A stretch of DNA of 64,000 bases from JAUHXS01 sp965213575 (GCA_965213575.1 CBDBZN010000038.1:1-64000), one strand, 5' to 3'. Positions 8,412 through 16,610 are shown, counted from the stretch's first letter. Translations and numbers: made by a program. Notes: generated from the sequence alone by a model not told the origin.

Positions 8412-9257
8412 ATGTACGCCTTAAAAAAACTTCTTCAATATAAATTCATAGACATCGGAGATTATGAATTTACTGTTTTTCAAATCCTCCTATTTATTGC
8501 CATTCTTTTTGTAGCCAGGTTTGTATTACTTCTGATTAAAATATTTTTAAGAAAACAACGCAAACGCTTCAAAATTGATAGAGCCAGAGAACATGCTTTA
8601 TATCAAATACTCACCTATGTTTGTTGGATTTTTGCCATTATTATAGCACTTAATAGTATTGGGATACAAATTACTCTTTTGTTAGCCGGATCAGCTGCTT
8701 TGTTAGTAGGTGTAGGTTTAGGTTTGCAGCAAACATTTAATGATCTTGTATCAGGAATCATATTATTATTTGAAGGTACAATAAAAGTTGATGATGTAGT
8801 GGAAGTGTCAAATATAGTTGGCAGGGTGAAGTATATCGGATTGCGTACTTCTAAAATAGTTACCAGAGATAATATCATCATGATCATACCTAATTCTAAA
8901 CTTGTAACAGATATGGTTGTTAATTGGAGCCATATAGAAGAGAAAACTCGTTTTAAAGTTAAAGTGGGGGTAGCATATGGATCTGATGTTGCATTAGTTA
9001 AGCAAATATTATTAGATAGTATTTATGAAAATAAACAGATTGCTAAACTACCGGAGGCTTTTGTTAGATTTGTAGATTTTGGCGAATCTTCTCTTGACTT
9101 CGAATTGCATTTTTGGACGAGTGAAATATTTGGAGTAGAAGATATTAAGAGTGATTTAAGATTTATGATTAATCGCAAATTCAAAGAAAATAAAGTGCAT
9201 ATCCCTTTCCCTCAGAGAGATTTACATCTGGTTTCCAGTAGTATTCAAATTAAGTAA
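8412..9257 (+). CDS. MscS family mechanosensitive ion channel
   Basis: The 281-residue membrane protein has three hydrophobic segments (about residues 19-41, 66-86 and 90-115). The last is the pore-lining TM3 with LLAGSAALLVGVGLGLQQTF followed by the conserved DLVSGIILLFEGTIKVDD. Then comes the beta domain (NIVGRVKYIGLRTSKI, MIIPNSKLV) and the cytosolic alpha/beta vestibule. MscS channels open under membrane tension and release solutes during osmotic downshock. A second MscS gene follows 11 bases downstream, so the two are co-transcribed and may form separate or mixed heptamers. Confidence 0.92.
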   Translation: MYALKKLLQYKFIDIGDYEFTVFQILLFIAILFVARFVLLLIKIFLRKQRKRFKIDRAREHALYQILTYVCWIFAIIIALNSIGIQITLLLAGSAALLVGVGLGLQQTFNDLVSGIILLFEGTIKVDDVVEVSNIVGRVKYIGLRTSKIVTRDNIIMIIPNSKLVTDMVVNWSHIEEKTRFKVKVGVAYGSDVALVKQILLDSIYENKQIAKLPEAFVRFVDFGESSLDFELHFWTSEIFGVEDIKSDLRFMINRKFKENKVHIPFPQRDLHLVSSSIQIK

Positions 9258-9268
9258 AAAGTAAAAAA

Positions 9269-10114
9269 ATGATAGAATGGTCAAGTATTGAAGTAGAACA
9301 TATTGCTCTTCCTCCGGCAATAATCATCGTTACTATTATTACTGCTGTTCTGTTTAACAGGCTTTTCAGCCGCTTTATAAATAGGTCATCTACAGATATG
9401 AAAAATGATCCTACAAATTATAAATTTTTAAAACATGCTGTTACTGCTCTAATTTATTTAGTAGGTATAGGCTTTGCCATTTATTCTATACCTAAACTAC
9501 AAACCATTGCGAAATCTATGTTAGCGGGAGCTGGTATAGCTGCTGTAGCTATTGGATTTGCTTCCCAAGCTGCTTTGTCAAACATCATAAGCGGTATTTT
9601 TATAGTATTATTTAAACCTTTCCGGGTAAATGACCGGCTGCAATTACAAGATGACTTAGTCGGTATTGTAGAAGATATAACACTTCGTCATACGGTAATT
9701 AAAAACTTTGAAAATAAACGCATCATTATACCTAATTCTATTATTAGTAATCAGATAATTATTAATTCGAATTTTTCTGATGACAGAATATGTAAATGGA
9801 TTGACATGACGATTAGTTATGATAGCAATATTAAAAAAGCAAAGCAGATCATGCAAGAGGAGGTGATAAAGCACCCCAATTTTATAGATAATAGGACTCA
9901 GCAAGAAATTAATGAGCACGAGCCTTTAGTTTCTGTAAGGGTAATTGAGCTTGGAGAATATTTTGTTAAACTAAGAGCGTGGGCGTGGGCGTTAGACCCG
10001 CCAAGCGCATTCGAAATGAGTTGTGATTTACTGGAGTCTCTCAAGGAAAAGTTTGAACAAGAAGGAATCGAAATACCATATCCATATCGGAACATAATTA
10101 CCAGAAATAAATAA
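9269..10114 (+). CDS. MscS family mechanosensitive ion channel (second copy)
   Basis: This 281-residue protein has the same architecture as its upstream neighbour but a clearly different sequence. It has TM segments at about residues 15-33, 57-75 and 82-112, with TM3 motif LAGAGIAAVAIGFASQAALS, then NIISGIFIVLFKPFRVNDRL, the beta domain (VGIVEDITLRHTVI, RIIIPNSII) and a C-terminal alpha/beta region. It resembles the short, YbdG/YnaI-unlike minimal MscS type. The pair is not a recent duplication, because identity is confined to the pore and beta-domain motifs. The two genes may differ in gating threshold. Confidence 0.92.
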   Translation: MIEWSSIEVEHIALPPAIIIVTIITAVLFNRLFSRFINRSSTDMKNDPTNYKFLKHAVTALIYLVGIGFAIYSIPKLQTIAKSMLAGAGIAAVAIGFASQAALSNIISGIFIVLFKPFRVNDRLQLQDDLVGIVEDITLRHTVIKNFENKRIIIPNSIISNQIIINSNFSDDRICKWIDMTISYDSNIKKAKQIMQEEVIKHPNFIDNRTQQEINEHEPLVSVRVIELGEYFVKLRAWAWALDPPSAFEMSCDLLESLKEKFEQEGIEIPYPYRNIITRNK

Positions 10115-10154
10115 TTTATTTCTAGTAATAAATTAATAAAAATGAAATAAATCT

Positions 10155-10184
10155 TTGAAATCTATCATTAGAAAGTTATTTTTG
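10155..10184 (+). promoter_or_regulatory. Promoter for tRNA-Asn
   Basis: A TTG at 10155-10157 and TATTTTTG at 10177-10184 are separated by 19 bases, the usual Bacteroidota -33/-7 arrangement. The tRNA gene starts about 90 bases downstream, and no other gene lies between. Confidence 0.6.
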
Positions 10185-10275
10185 CATTCCCAATTTGCGA
10201 AAGTAAGTTGTTGTTCTTAATAAAGTTATTTGTTTCAATGTTACAATTTGTAATCTGAAACTCTATAATCAATAT

Positions 10276-10349
10276 TCCTCCTTAGCTCAGCTGGTTAGAG
10301 CGGTTGACTGTTAATCAATAGGTCCAAGGTTCGAGTCCTTGAGGGGGAG
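10276..10349 (+). tRNA. tRNA-Asn (anticodon GTT)
   Basis: All four stems can be drawn by hand. The acceptor TCCTCCT (10276-10282) pairs with AGGGGGA (10342-10348) with one G-T pair, followed by discriminator G at 10349. The D stem is GCTC/GAGC. The anticodon stem GTTGA/TCAAT encloses the loop CTGTTAA, so the anticodon is GTT. The T arm CAAGG-TTCGAGT-CCTTG is canonical. CCA is not encoded. The gene stands alone between the MscS pair and a convergent minus-strand gene. Confidence 0.97.
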
Positions 10350-10355
10350 CAGATA

Positions 10356-10395
10356 AAAGGAAATTTGACAAGCAGTTGTTGGGTTTCCTTTTTTT
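10356..10395 (+). terminator. Possible intrinsic terminator after tRNA-Asn
   Basis: AAAGGAAA (10356-10363) can pair with TTTCCTTT (10384-10391), and an inner CAA/TTG helix tightens the loop; the right arm runs straight into a T tract. The position just past the tRNA fits termination. Confidence 0.55.
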
Positions 10396-10452
10396 ATTTT
10401 AAGGCTGACTCACGCTTATTGCAAATAAGTTTAGAATTATATATTATCGGCT

Positions 10453-12024
10453 TCAGAAAGTAAAATTTTCTTTGTGAACAGAAAATTCTGTTTGAGAACT
10501 TAAATCAATTTTTAAAGTTTTTATTGGTTCTTCATCTGCTTTAGCCTCAAGAATATATGATGCACCTACCGGTAAAGAAATTATATATTTCCCATTATCT
10601 TTAACATCATTGGTACTAACAATCTCATTAGATCCAGCATCTCTCACAGTAATGGTAGTGCCTTTTATACCTTTGCCATTTTTAGTGACTTTTCCTTTTA
10701 GTATGGCAAGCACCTCTTCAGGCTTTTCCCACGTAACATAATAAATATCTTGTTGTCCGAAGCAGTTTCGTACTCTCTCAGAGGAAAAATATCCTTTTTC
10801 CCCATCTTCAGTAAGAATAAAATAAGAATCATCATCTGTTGTGTTTATAGGAAAACCTAAATTTTCAGCTTTTTGCCAAGAGCTTCCATTTAAAGTGGAT
10901 TTAAATATGTCATAACCTCCCATGGAGTTATGGCCGGTAGAGCTGAAATAAAGAGTATTTGTACCTGCATATATAAAAGGTGCATCTTCATCATATGGAG
11001 TATTTATGGAGGGGCCTAAATTTTTAGGCGTACCCCATGCACCTGTTGCAAGTTTTTTAGTTACATAAAGATCTTTTCCTCCCTTTCCACCCGGCCTATC
11101 ACTTGAGAAATATAAGGTAGTGCCATCTGGTGTGATAGTAGCAGATCCCTCCCAATATTGAGAAGTAATAGGGGCCGGCAGTAATGTCGGTTTTTGCCAT
11201 TCACCTTCAGCAAATTGACTTTCCCAAATGTCACCTGCACCTTTGACATCATTTTTAAATAAATATAGCGTTTTACGATACATATCTTCTCCAACACACG
11301 CATCATGTAAATCTGAATTTATATTGTCACCGATAGATTTAGGAGCATCCCATTCATTTTCGTCTCTTTCGGCAATATATACGTCCTCCATATATTGCCC
11401 TTTCGGATCTTCATGGCCATATAGATCTCTTTTTCCTCCTGTAGAACCTTTTCCGCGATAAGTAAAAATTAAGGATGACCCATCTAATGATAAAAAAGGC
11501 GCATATTCAGCATATTTACTATTAATAGGCTCTCCTATATTAACAATATTGGCATTGATTGGATTATTAAAAAAATATTTTGCATTTTCGATCATTTTAA
11601 TATCTCTGCCTACTTCACTTAAGAGTCCTTCATTTCTTTTGACTCCTTCAAAGTAAGTTTCGAACTTTTTAAATGCATTTATAGCTTCATCAAAATCATT
11701 TGCTAAATGATAAGCTTTGCCCAAGTAATAATAAGCTTCAGGTATTTCATCACTTGCAGCAGCATCAATGGCATATGGAAGTGATTTAGCTCTATAAGTG
11801 TTTGAGTTTAAATAACAAATAGCTACATATAAGTTGTATTCCGGATTTGTGGAATCCATTTCATGTAGTTCTAAGAATAGTGGAAGGGCATAATCAAAAT
11901 TTTGCTGATCAAAGATGACTAATGCTTCCCTTAAAAGCTTTTTTTCTTCCTTAGTTTGAGCTTGAATACTTAGATTGCTTAATACTACCAATATAACAAT
12001 GATGATTCTTGAGATAATTTTCAC
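10453..12024 (-). CDS. TPR and PD40 beta-propeller outer-envelope protein
   Basis: The 523-residue product has a signal peptide (to about residue 22, ending IQAQ), TPR-like helices (residues 25-140) and a PD40 propeller region (about residues 170-430). Its blades repeat the pattern A/S-P/Y-x-x-x-D-G-x-x-L-Y/I-F-S/T and G-G-x-D-L/I-Y, for example TLYFSSDRPGGKGGKDLYV and TLYFSSTGHNSMGGYDIF. It ends with a carboxypeptidase-regulatory-like beta domain (residues 440-500: LKGKVTKNGKGIKGTTITV). This order matches the N-terminal part of PorE-type T9SS proteins, but the OmpA peptidoglycan-binding domain is absent. An envelope role is likely; a link to T9SS is inference. The start is a GTG (12022-12024), chosen because it begins a clean signal peptide. 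Confidence 0.8.
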   Translation of the reverse strand: MKIISRIIIVILVVLSNLSIQAQTKEEKKLLREALVIFDQQNFDYALPLFLELHEMDSTNPEYNLYVAICYLNSNTYRAKSLPYAIDAAASDEIPEAYYYLGKAYHLANDFDEAINAFKKFETYFEGVKRNEGLLSEVGRDIKMIENAKYFFNNPINANIVNIGEPINSKYAEYAPFLSLDGSSLIFTYRGKGSTGGKRDLYGHEDPKGQYMEDVYIAERDENEWDAPKSIGDNINSDLHDACVGEDMYRKTLYLFKNDVKGAGDIWESQFAEGEWQKPTLLPAPITSQYWEGSATITPDGTTLYFSSDRPGGKGGKDLYVTKKLATGAWGTPKNLGPSINTPYDEDAPFIYAGTNTLYFSSTGHNSMGGYDIFKSTLNGSSWQKAENLGFPINTTDDDSYFILTEDGEKGYFSSERVRNCFGQQDIYYVTWEKPEEVLAILKGKVTKNGKGIKGTTITVRDAGSNEIVSTNDVKDNGKYIISLPVGASYILEAKADEEPIKTLKIDLSSQTEFSVHKENFTF

Positions 12025-12105
12025 GAAAGTAAGTTTAATTAGGAAAGGTGAAAAGTTACAAAAAAAAAGCTTGAGAGCAAAGCCAATGTTTCATGATTAT
12101 TCAGA

Positions 12106-12432
12106 CTACACCGCAAAGCTTTCGCCACAGCTGCAAGTACGAGTAGCATTAGGATTTTTGAATTCAAATCCTTTTCCATTTAATCCATCGGAAAAATCTA
12201 AAGTAGTGTTGTAAAGATATAACATGCTTTTAATATCTGTAATAAGCTTAATACCTTTATCTTCGTACTCTTGATCGCCCTCTCGAGGCACATTGTCAAA
12301 ATCCATTTGATACGATAATCCTGAGCAACCTCCTCCGATCACAGAAACTCTTATAAAATAGTCATTGCCATAGTTTTCCTTAATCTGAATTTCGGAAATT
12401 CTTTCTTTAGCTTTATCTGATACGTGTAACAT
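12106..12432 (-). CDS. A-type iron-sulfur cluster carrier (HesB/IscA/SufA family)
   Basis: The 108-residue protein is a normal-length A-type carrier. The three cluster-binding cysteines are visible: GGGCSGLSY (about residue 36) and the C-terminal CSCGESF. Such proteins accept and deliver Fe-S clusters during assembly of iron-sulfur proteins in the cytosol. It is monocistronic here, with a likely -7 element (TATTTTTG on the minus strand at 12472-12479) 40 bases upstream. It could be SufA, IscA or ErpA by function; the sequence alone does not separate them and no suf or isc genes are adjacent. Confidence 0.92.
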   Translation of the reverse strand: MLHVSDKAKERISEIQIKENYGNDYFIRVSVIGGGCSGLSYQMDFDNVPREGDQEYEDKGIKLITDIKSMLYLYNTTLDFSDGLNGKGFEFKNPNATRTCSCGESFAV

Positions 12433-12471
12433 GATCTAGTTAACAAAGTTGAATGAGTAAAAGTTTCGCTA

Positions 12472-12479
12472 CAAAAATA
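12472..12479 (-). promoter_or_regulatory. -7 element for the A-type Fe-S carrier gene
   Basis: Read on the minus strand the octamer is TATTTTTG, an exact TAnnTTTG match, about 40 bases before the start codon. No clear -33 TTG is present. Confidence 0.45.
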
Positions 12480-12681
12480 TAATTTTAATCAGATATTATA
12501 GGTGATATTGTCACTATATTCTACATTTTGAGTAGAAATACCACATTTTATATAAAAAATAATATATGTGGAGAAAAAGATTAAGGTTTTTGATTGGCAC
12601 GATTTTGAATGCTATTAAAACAAGGCTGGTTTAACTTAAATCTAGTCGGGCTATTAATTATATAACTTTAAAATTAAAACA

Positions 12682-13173
12682 ATGAAAAATTTACGTGATT
12701 TATTAGAACATCAAATCAAAGATTTATATTCTGCAGAAACACAGTTGATTAAAGCTTTACCGAATGTGATTGAAGCAACAACAAATAGAGAGTTAAAAAA
12801 AGCGATTCAGGATCATTTGGAAGAAACAAAAGAGCAGAAAGAAAGATTAGAAAGAGTGGCTGAAATCTTAAATATGGATCCTAAAGGCGAAACATGCAAA
12901 GCTATGAAAGGCTTGGTTAAGGAAACAAGTGATATGATCGATGAAGATGCTACTGATGCAGTAAGAGATGCAGGGCTGATTTGTGACGCTCAAAGAGTAG
13001 AGCATTATGAAATTGCCGGCTATGGTAGTGCTGTTTCTTTTGCTAAGCAATTAAACTTAAATGAAGTGGCGGAAATTCTTAGCGAAACGCTTCAAGAAGA
13101 AAAAAATGCAGATAATAAATTAGCTAAAATTGCTACTAGTACTGTTAATCAAAAAGCTGAAGCAGCTAGATAG
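12682..13173 (+). CDS. YciE/YciF family ferritin-like protein (DUF892)
   Basis: The 163-residue, all-helical, acidic protein starts with the family signature LRDLLEHQIKDLYSAETQLIKALP and carries the four-helix-bundle metal-ligand pattern (E in YSAETQ, E-x-x-E in HLEETKEQ, D in CDAQRVEHYEIAGYG, E in LQEEKNAD). YciF-type proteins are stress-induced members of the ferritin-like superfamily; their substrate is not known. It has its own upstream region and is followed by a terminator hairpin, so it is probably transcribed alone. Confidence 0.9.
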   Translation: MKNLRDLLEHQIKDLYSAETQLIKALPNVIEATTNRELKKAIQDHLEETKEQKERLERVAEILNMDPKGETCKAMKGLVKETSDMIDEDATDAVRDAGLICDAQRVEHYEIAGYGSAVSFAKQLNLNEVAEILSETLQEEKNADNKLAKIATSTVNQKAEAAR

Positions 13174-13195
13174 TAAATCTATTAGTTAGCTACAT

Positions 13196-13234
13196 AAACC
13201 CTTGGTAAATTTATTTATCAAGGGTTTTATTTTA
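13196..13234 (+). terminator. Intrinsic terminator after the YciF-like gene
   Basis: AAACCCTTG (13196-13204) pairs with CAAGGGTTT (13219-13227) around an AT-rich loop and is followed by T-rich sequence. The mirror-image A tract upstream means it could also work for the convergent cdsA operon. Confidence 0.75.
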
Positions 13235-13240
13235 GGGAAA

Positions 13241-13425
13241 TTCGCAAACAATCTCAGAAATGCTACCCATAACAGCAGAAACTCGCCACCTATTGGTAGC
13301 TTCATACATCTGATGTTTCTCTCCCTCTCAATTTCGAGATTGTAGTAGCTTGAAAAAAAGGCCGTTCTTAACTCAGAAATTTCTGATTTCAAAACTGTTC
13401 TACTTGCGAATGTGCCTATTAAGGC
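13241..13425. repeat. Dispersed structured intergenic repeat, copy 1
   Basis: This copy begins with TTCGCAAACAATCTCAGAAA and shares ordered blocks with 54380-54560: AACAGCAGAAACT, ATTTCGAGATT, GCTTGAAAAAAAGGCCGTT and GCGAATGTGCC. The left block GCAAACAATCTCAGAAAT can pair with ATTTCGAGATTGTAGT, so the left half folds into a long imperfect hairpin. The right end (CTATTAAGGC) reaches into the stop codon of cdsA and is shared with copy 3 at the same position relative to the neighbouring gene. It lies between two converging genes. Confidence 0.8.
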
Positions 13426-14216
13426 TTAAGGATAAATAGATAGCAAACTACAAACGGGATGCAAAAAATAAAGGCATCGAACCTGTCAAGTATGCCGCCA
13501 TGGCCCGGCAGAATAGTTCCTGAGTCTTTTACCTCATGTTGTCTTTTTAATTTAGATTCATACAAATCGCCATATATGCCTGCAATGGCAGTTATAGTAA
13601 CAAAAATTATTGAGTGAAATTTAGTCATAGAAATTGGCATAAAGACAGGGGCAATGTATCCAAACGCAATAACAGCAACAAGGCCTCCCAGTAACCCTTC
13701 CCATGTTTTTTTGGGTGATACAGAAGGGAATAATTTATGCTTACCTAGCAAAGATCCGGTAAAATAAGCAAATGTATCACTCAGCCAAATAGTAAATATA
13801 GGTAATAAAATATATGCTGCACTATATTTATTCGTATAGAAAGCTACATAGTTTAATGCTGATATAGGCAATACTAAATATGTCACGCCTATTAGTTTTT
13901 TAGGAATTTTAATTTTATCGGAATATAGAGAAGTAAGAAATAGAAAATTAAAAATAATACTAATTAGCCCTAATACTAAAGCAATAGTAGCAGGGTATCG
14001 ATAAGCAATAAAGTAGATGAGGAAGCCAATAGCAATTACTAGAAAAGATAGTTTTTTTGATTGGCCGGCTATTTCGTGTAGTTCGTATACGCATCCAATC
14101 ATTATTAAACCAAAAATAATCATATAGGAATACTGATTATAAAGGAGACACGCCACCATAACAGCTACAAAGCCAATTGCAGTCAATACCCTCTTTAATC
14201 CATTATTCATAGCCAT
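13419..14216 (-). CDS. cdsA: Phosphatidate cytidylyltransferase
   Basis: The 265-residue inner-membrane enzyme makes CDP-diacylglycerol from phosphatidate and CTP, the branch point for bacterial phospholipids. It has about seven hydrophobic segments and the family signature near the C-terminus: SPKKTWEG (about residues 165-172), then DSGTILPGHGGILDRFDAF (about residues 231-249), which holds the metal-binding Asp residues. LSDTFAYFTGSLLGKHK is also conserved. The gene is the last of a minus-strand operon and overlaps the DUF2007 gene by 14 bases. Its stop codon lies inside dispersed repeat copy 1. Confidence 0.96.
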   Translation of the reverse strand: MAMNNGLKRVLTAIGFVAVMVACLLYNQYSYMIIFGLIMIGCVYELHEIAGQSKKLSFLVIAIGFLIYFIAYRYPATIALVLGLISIIFNFLFLTSLYSDKIKIPKKLIGVTYLVLPISALNYVAFYTNKYSAAYILLPIFTIWLSDTFAYFTGSLLGKHKLFPSVSPKKTWEGLLGGLVAVIAFGYIAPVFMPISMTKFHSIIFVTITAIAGIYGDLYESKLKRQHEVKDSGTILPGHGGILDRFDAFIFCIPFVVCYLFILKP

Positions 14217-14412
14217 GTTTTAATAGCATATTTTTAGCTGGTAAAACTTTGTCGACATGAACATATATCTCCACATCGCCAAATGAGCCATAAGTAGAAT
14301 CTTTTTTGTTAATATATACAACTTCGATATCTTCCTCGTCCAAAATTTCTTTGATGATTTGAGCTTTGTATAATTCAGTAGTGCTGTATATTTTTCTCCA
14401 GTTTTTTTCCAT
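14203..14412 (-). CDS. DUF2007 domain-containing small protein
   Basis: The 69-residue protein matches the DUF2007 (putative signal-transducing) pattern: an opening WRKIYSTTELYKAQIIKEIL, then EDIEVVYINKKDS, a Gly loop (TYGSFGDVEIYV) and a C-terminal helix with A-x-x-L-L. The fold is a small ferredoxin-like domain that is often fused to or encoded beside membrane proteins. No biochemical role is established. It overlaps cdsA downstream by 14 bases and the CPBP protease gene upstream by 38 bases, so expression is tightly coupled. Confidence 0.85.
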   Translation of the reverse strand: MEKNWRKIYSTTELYKAQIIKEILDEEDIEVVYINKKDSTYGSFGDVEIYVHVDKVLPAKNMLLKHGYE

Positions 14413-15313
14413 GACTAATTAAATACATATAATACATGGCCAGAGCAGATAAACCAGCCGTAATAAAAGTTAGCGTAATTGATCCTGAATCTACTTTATC
14501 AATATCTATCTCAATATAATGATGTTGGTGCAAATAAGTCATGATCACTTGAGAACTGTTAAATAAAAAATGAATTATAATCGGTATTAATAAAGAACCT
14601 GACCAGTAAAAGAAATAACCAAATAGAACACCTAGCAGCATACGTGGGAAAAAGCCATAAAATTGCATATGAAAAGCACTAAATATTAGTGCCGCAATCC
14701 AAATGCCGAGATGCATATTTTTAAGCCATTTGCCGAATAATGGCTGCATAATTCCTCTAAATAACAGTTCTTCGCCAATGGCAGGCAGTACGCCAACCAT
14801 TAACAAGTTAATAGCAAGGTCTTGCCAAGTAGGCATTACCATAAATAGCTTAAGCATCTGTTCTGCTTTTTTTTCAGCCTCTGTCATCCATGTTTCAAGT
14901 CCTTGTAAAAAGTCAGGTAAAGATATAGTTTGATTCCATTCTGCTAATTTACTAATGCATGGAATAGCTAATAAAGTAATTAAAAATGCCAATAGGATAT
15001 GCCTCGGATTTATTTTAACATCTAAAGAAAGTGCTTTAAACAAACGCTGAGATGAATTCAAATAAGCATATAAACAAGCAGGAAGTATAAATACCCCAAT
15101 TGTGCTAAACATTTGTAACATTTTCAATGCATTAACGTTATTAATTATTTGATCAGATAGAAGATAGCTTAAGGAAACATTGTCAAAAGTGAGCATCATG
15201 ATGAGAACTCCTACAAAGGTTGCAATTATTCCACCTAGAATTATCAATCCTATCAAAATGAATAGGCGGGTTAAATAATTATAATCTTCAAGAATAGCTT
15301 TTTGCGAAGCCAT
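14375..15313 (-). CDS. CPBP family intramembrane metalloprotease
   Basis: The membrane protein has about eight hydrophobic segments and the CPBP (CAAX protease / bacteriocin-processing) motifs: E-E-x-x-x-R in IGEELLFRGIMQPLF, F-x-x-x-H in ALIFSAFHMQFYGF and H-x-x-x-N in IIIHFLFNSS. These provide the Glu and His metal ligands. The substrate is unknown; relatives process prenylated proteins or act in bacteriocin immunity. I place the start at the ATG 15311-15313 (MASQKAILEDYN) rather than the ATG at 15349, because the 12 extra residues are basic and unlike the family and overlap a likely promoter of the divergent dusB. It is the first gene of the operon with DUF2007 and cdsA. Confidence 0.85.
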   Translation of the reverse strand: MASQKAILEDYNYLTRLFILIGLIILGGIIATFVGVLIMMLTFDNVSLSYLLSDQIINNVNALKMLQMFSTIGVFILPACLYAYLNSSQRLFKALSLDVKINPRHILLAFLITLLAIPCISKLAEWNQTISLPDFLQGLETWMTEAEKKAEQMLKLFMVMPTWQDLAINLLMVGVLPAIGEELLFRGIMQPLFGKWLKNMHLGIWIAALIFSAFHMQFYGFFPRMLLGVLFGYFFYWSGSLLIPIIIHFLFNSSQVIMTYLHQHHYIEIDIDKVDSGSITLTFITAGLSALAMYYMYLISHGKKLEKNIQHY

Positions 15314-15328
15314 AAGTTGTATTTTTTG

Positions 15329-15336
15329 TATTTTTG
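15329..15336 (+). promoter_or_regulatory. -7 element for dusB
   Basis: TATTTTTG is an exact TAnnTTTG match about 74 bases before the dusB start, in the divergent gap with the CPBP gene. A -33 TTG at normal spacing is not seen. Confidence 0.4.
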
Positions 15337-15409
15337 CCCTAAAATACACAATAGAAGATTAAAAAGTACTTAAGTAATCTGTTAATTTGAACATTCATTT
15401 CTAAACATT

Positions 15410-16393
15410 TTGATAAAAATAGGCAATATCCAATTCGAAGACTTTCCGCTTTTGCTAGCACCTATGGAAGATGTAAGTGATCCTCCTTTTCGAAGCTTGT
15501 GTAAGAAAAATGGTGCGGATATTATGTATACCGAGTTTATTTCTTCAGAAGGATTAATTCGAGATGCAGCAAAAAGTATTAAAAAACTGGATATTTATGA
15601 AGAGGAGCGGCCTATAGGCATTCAAATATTTGGTAGCAATTTGGATAGCATGAAGCAATCAGCTGAAATTGTAGAAGCTTCTAACCCCGATATTTTAGAC
15701 ATTAATTATGGTTGCCCGGTTAAGAAGGTGGTGTGTAAAGAAGCCGGAGCAGGTATTCTAAGAAATATCCCTAAAATGATTAAGTTGACTGATGCCATTG
15801 TTAAGTCCACCAAACTCCCGGTAACGGTTAAAACAAGATTAGGTTGGGATGATAGCACTAAATACATTGTAGAAGTTGCAGAGCGATTACAAGATGTGGG
15901 CATTCAAGCTATCTCTATTCATGGTAGGACACGAGTGCAAATGTACAAAGGCGAAGCTGATTGGACGTTGATAAGAGCTGTAAAAGAAAATCCGCGAATT
16001 AAAATCCCTGTGTTTGGCAACGGTGACGTAAGCAGCCCGGAAAAAGCTAAAGAAATGCGAGATAAATACGGCGTTGATGGTATTATGATTGGCCGCGCTT
16101 CTATAGGTTATCCATGGATTTTTAATGAGATAAAACATTATTTTAAAACCGGCCTACATCTCGACCCTCCTACTTTAGAAGAAAGGGTAGCGGCTTGTAG
16201 AGAGCATTTAGTTAAATCCATCAAGTGGAAAGGCGATCGATTGGGTGTTGTAGAAATGAGGAGGCATTACTCCAATTACCTGCGTGGGTTACGAAATATT
16301 AAATCATATCGACAACAGTTAGTCACTTTGGATGAGTATAGTGAAATTGAAGGAGTTTTTGAAGAGATATTAAATAACTATGAGTTTGTTTAG
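15410..16393 (+). CDS. dusB: tRNA-dihydrouridine synthase
   Basis: The 327-residue flavoenzyme reduces uridines in the D-loop of tRNAs to dihydrouridine. Motifs: LLAPMEDVSDPPFR (FMN binding, residues about 14-27), DINYGCPVKKVVCKEAGAGI with the catalytic cysteine, VKTRLGWDD, IHGRTRVQMYKGEADW and GIMIGRASIGYPWIF. Length and motifs fit the DusB clade, which is the usual form in Bacteroidota. The start is a TTG at 15410 giving MIKIGNIQFEDFPLLL; no better start precedes the conserved N-terminus. It is transcribed divergently from the CPBP-DUF2007-cdsA operon. Confidence 0.95.
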   Translation: MIKIGNIQFEDFPLLLAPMEDVSDPPFRSLCKKNGADIMYTEFISSEGLIRDAAKSIKKLDIYEEERPIGIQIFGSNLDSMKQSAEIVEASNPDILDINYGCPVKKVVCKEAGAGILRNIPKMIKLTDAIVKSTKLPVTVKTRLGWDDSTKYIVEVAERLQDVGIQAISIHGRTRVQMYKGEADWTLIRAVKENPRIKIPVFGNGDVSSPEKAKEMRDKYGVDGIMIGRASIGYPWIFNEIKHYFKTGLHLDPPTLEERVAACREHLVKSIKWKGDRLGVVEMRRHYSNYLRGLRNIKSYRQQLVTLDEYSEIEGVFEEILNNYEFV

Positions 16394-16460
16394 GTTACGA
16401 TTTACAGGTTGCGAATTACAGATTATAAGATTTTTATAATTTGGATTCGAGTGTAGAGCC

Positions 16461-16508
16461 GTCATTCCGGTCCGAGTTCTGCTTCAGCGGAATAAGAGCC
16501 GGAATCCC
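16461..16508. repeat. REP-like imperfect palindrome
   Basis: GTCATTCCGG (16461-16470) is answered by CCGGAATCCC (16499-16508), with a short spacer. It has the look of the CATTCCGG/CCGGAATC class of intergenic palindromes. It precedes the repeat that flanks the GIY-YIG gene. Confidence 0.5.
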
Positions 16509-16610
16509 AATTATTGGAAGTAAGAGCAAAAATATACTTATCTAAATTTAACTTTAATAGCAGATCTGGATTCCCGATCTTCATTTCGCAAACGGATCAA
16601 CGAAAAGTTT

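Noticed and set aside
12015..12035. TTACTTTC box at the start of the TPR-PD40 gene as its promoter
   Set aside because: It overlaps the codons around the GTG start, so a transcript from it would begin inside the gene; it is more likely chance in an AT-rich region.
13186..13392. Minus-strand 68-residue frame next to cdsA
   Set aside because: It lies wholly in dispersed repeat copy 1, has no family match and its equivalents in the other two copies are not open, so it is a by-product of the repeat.
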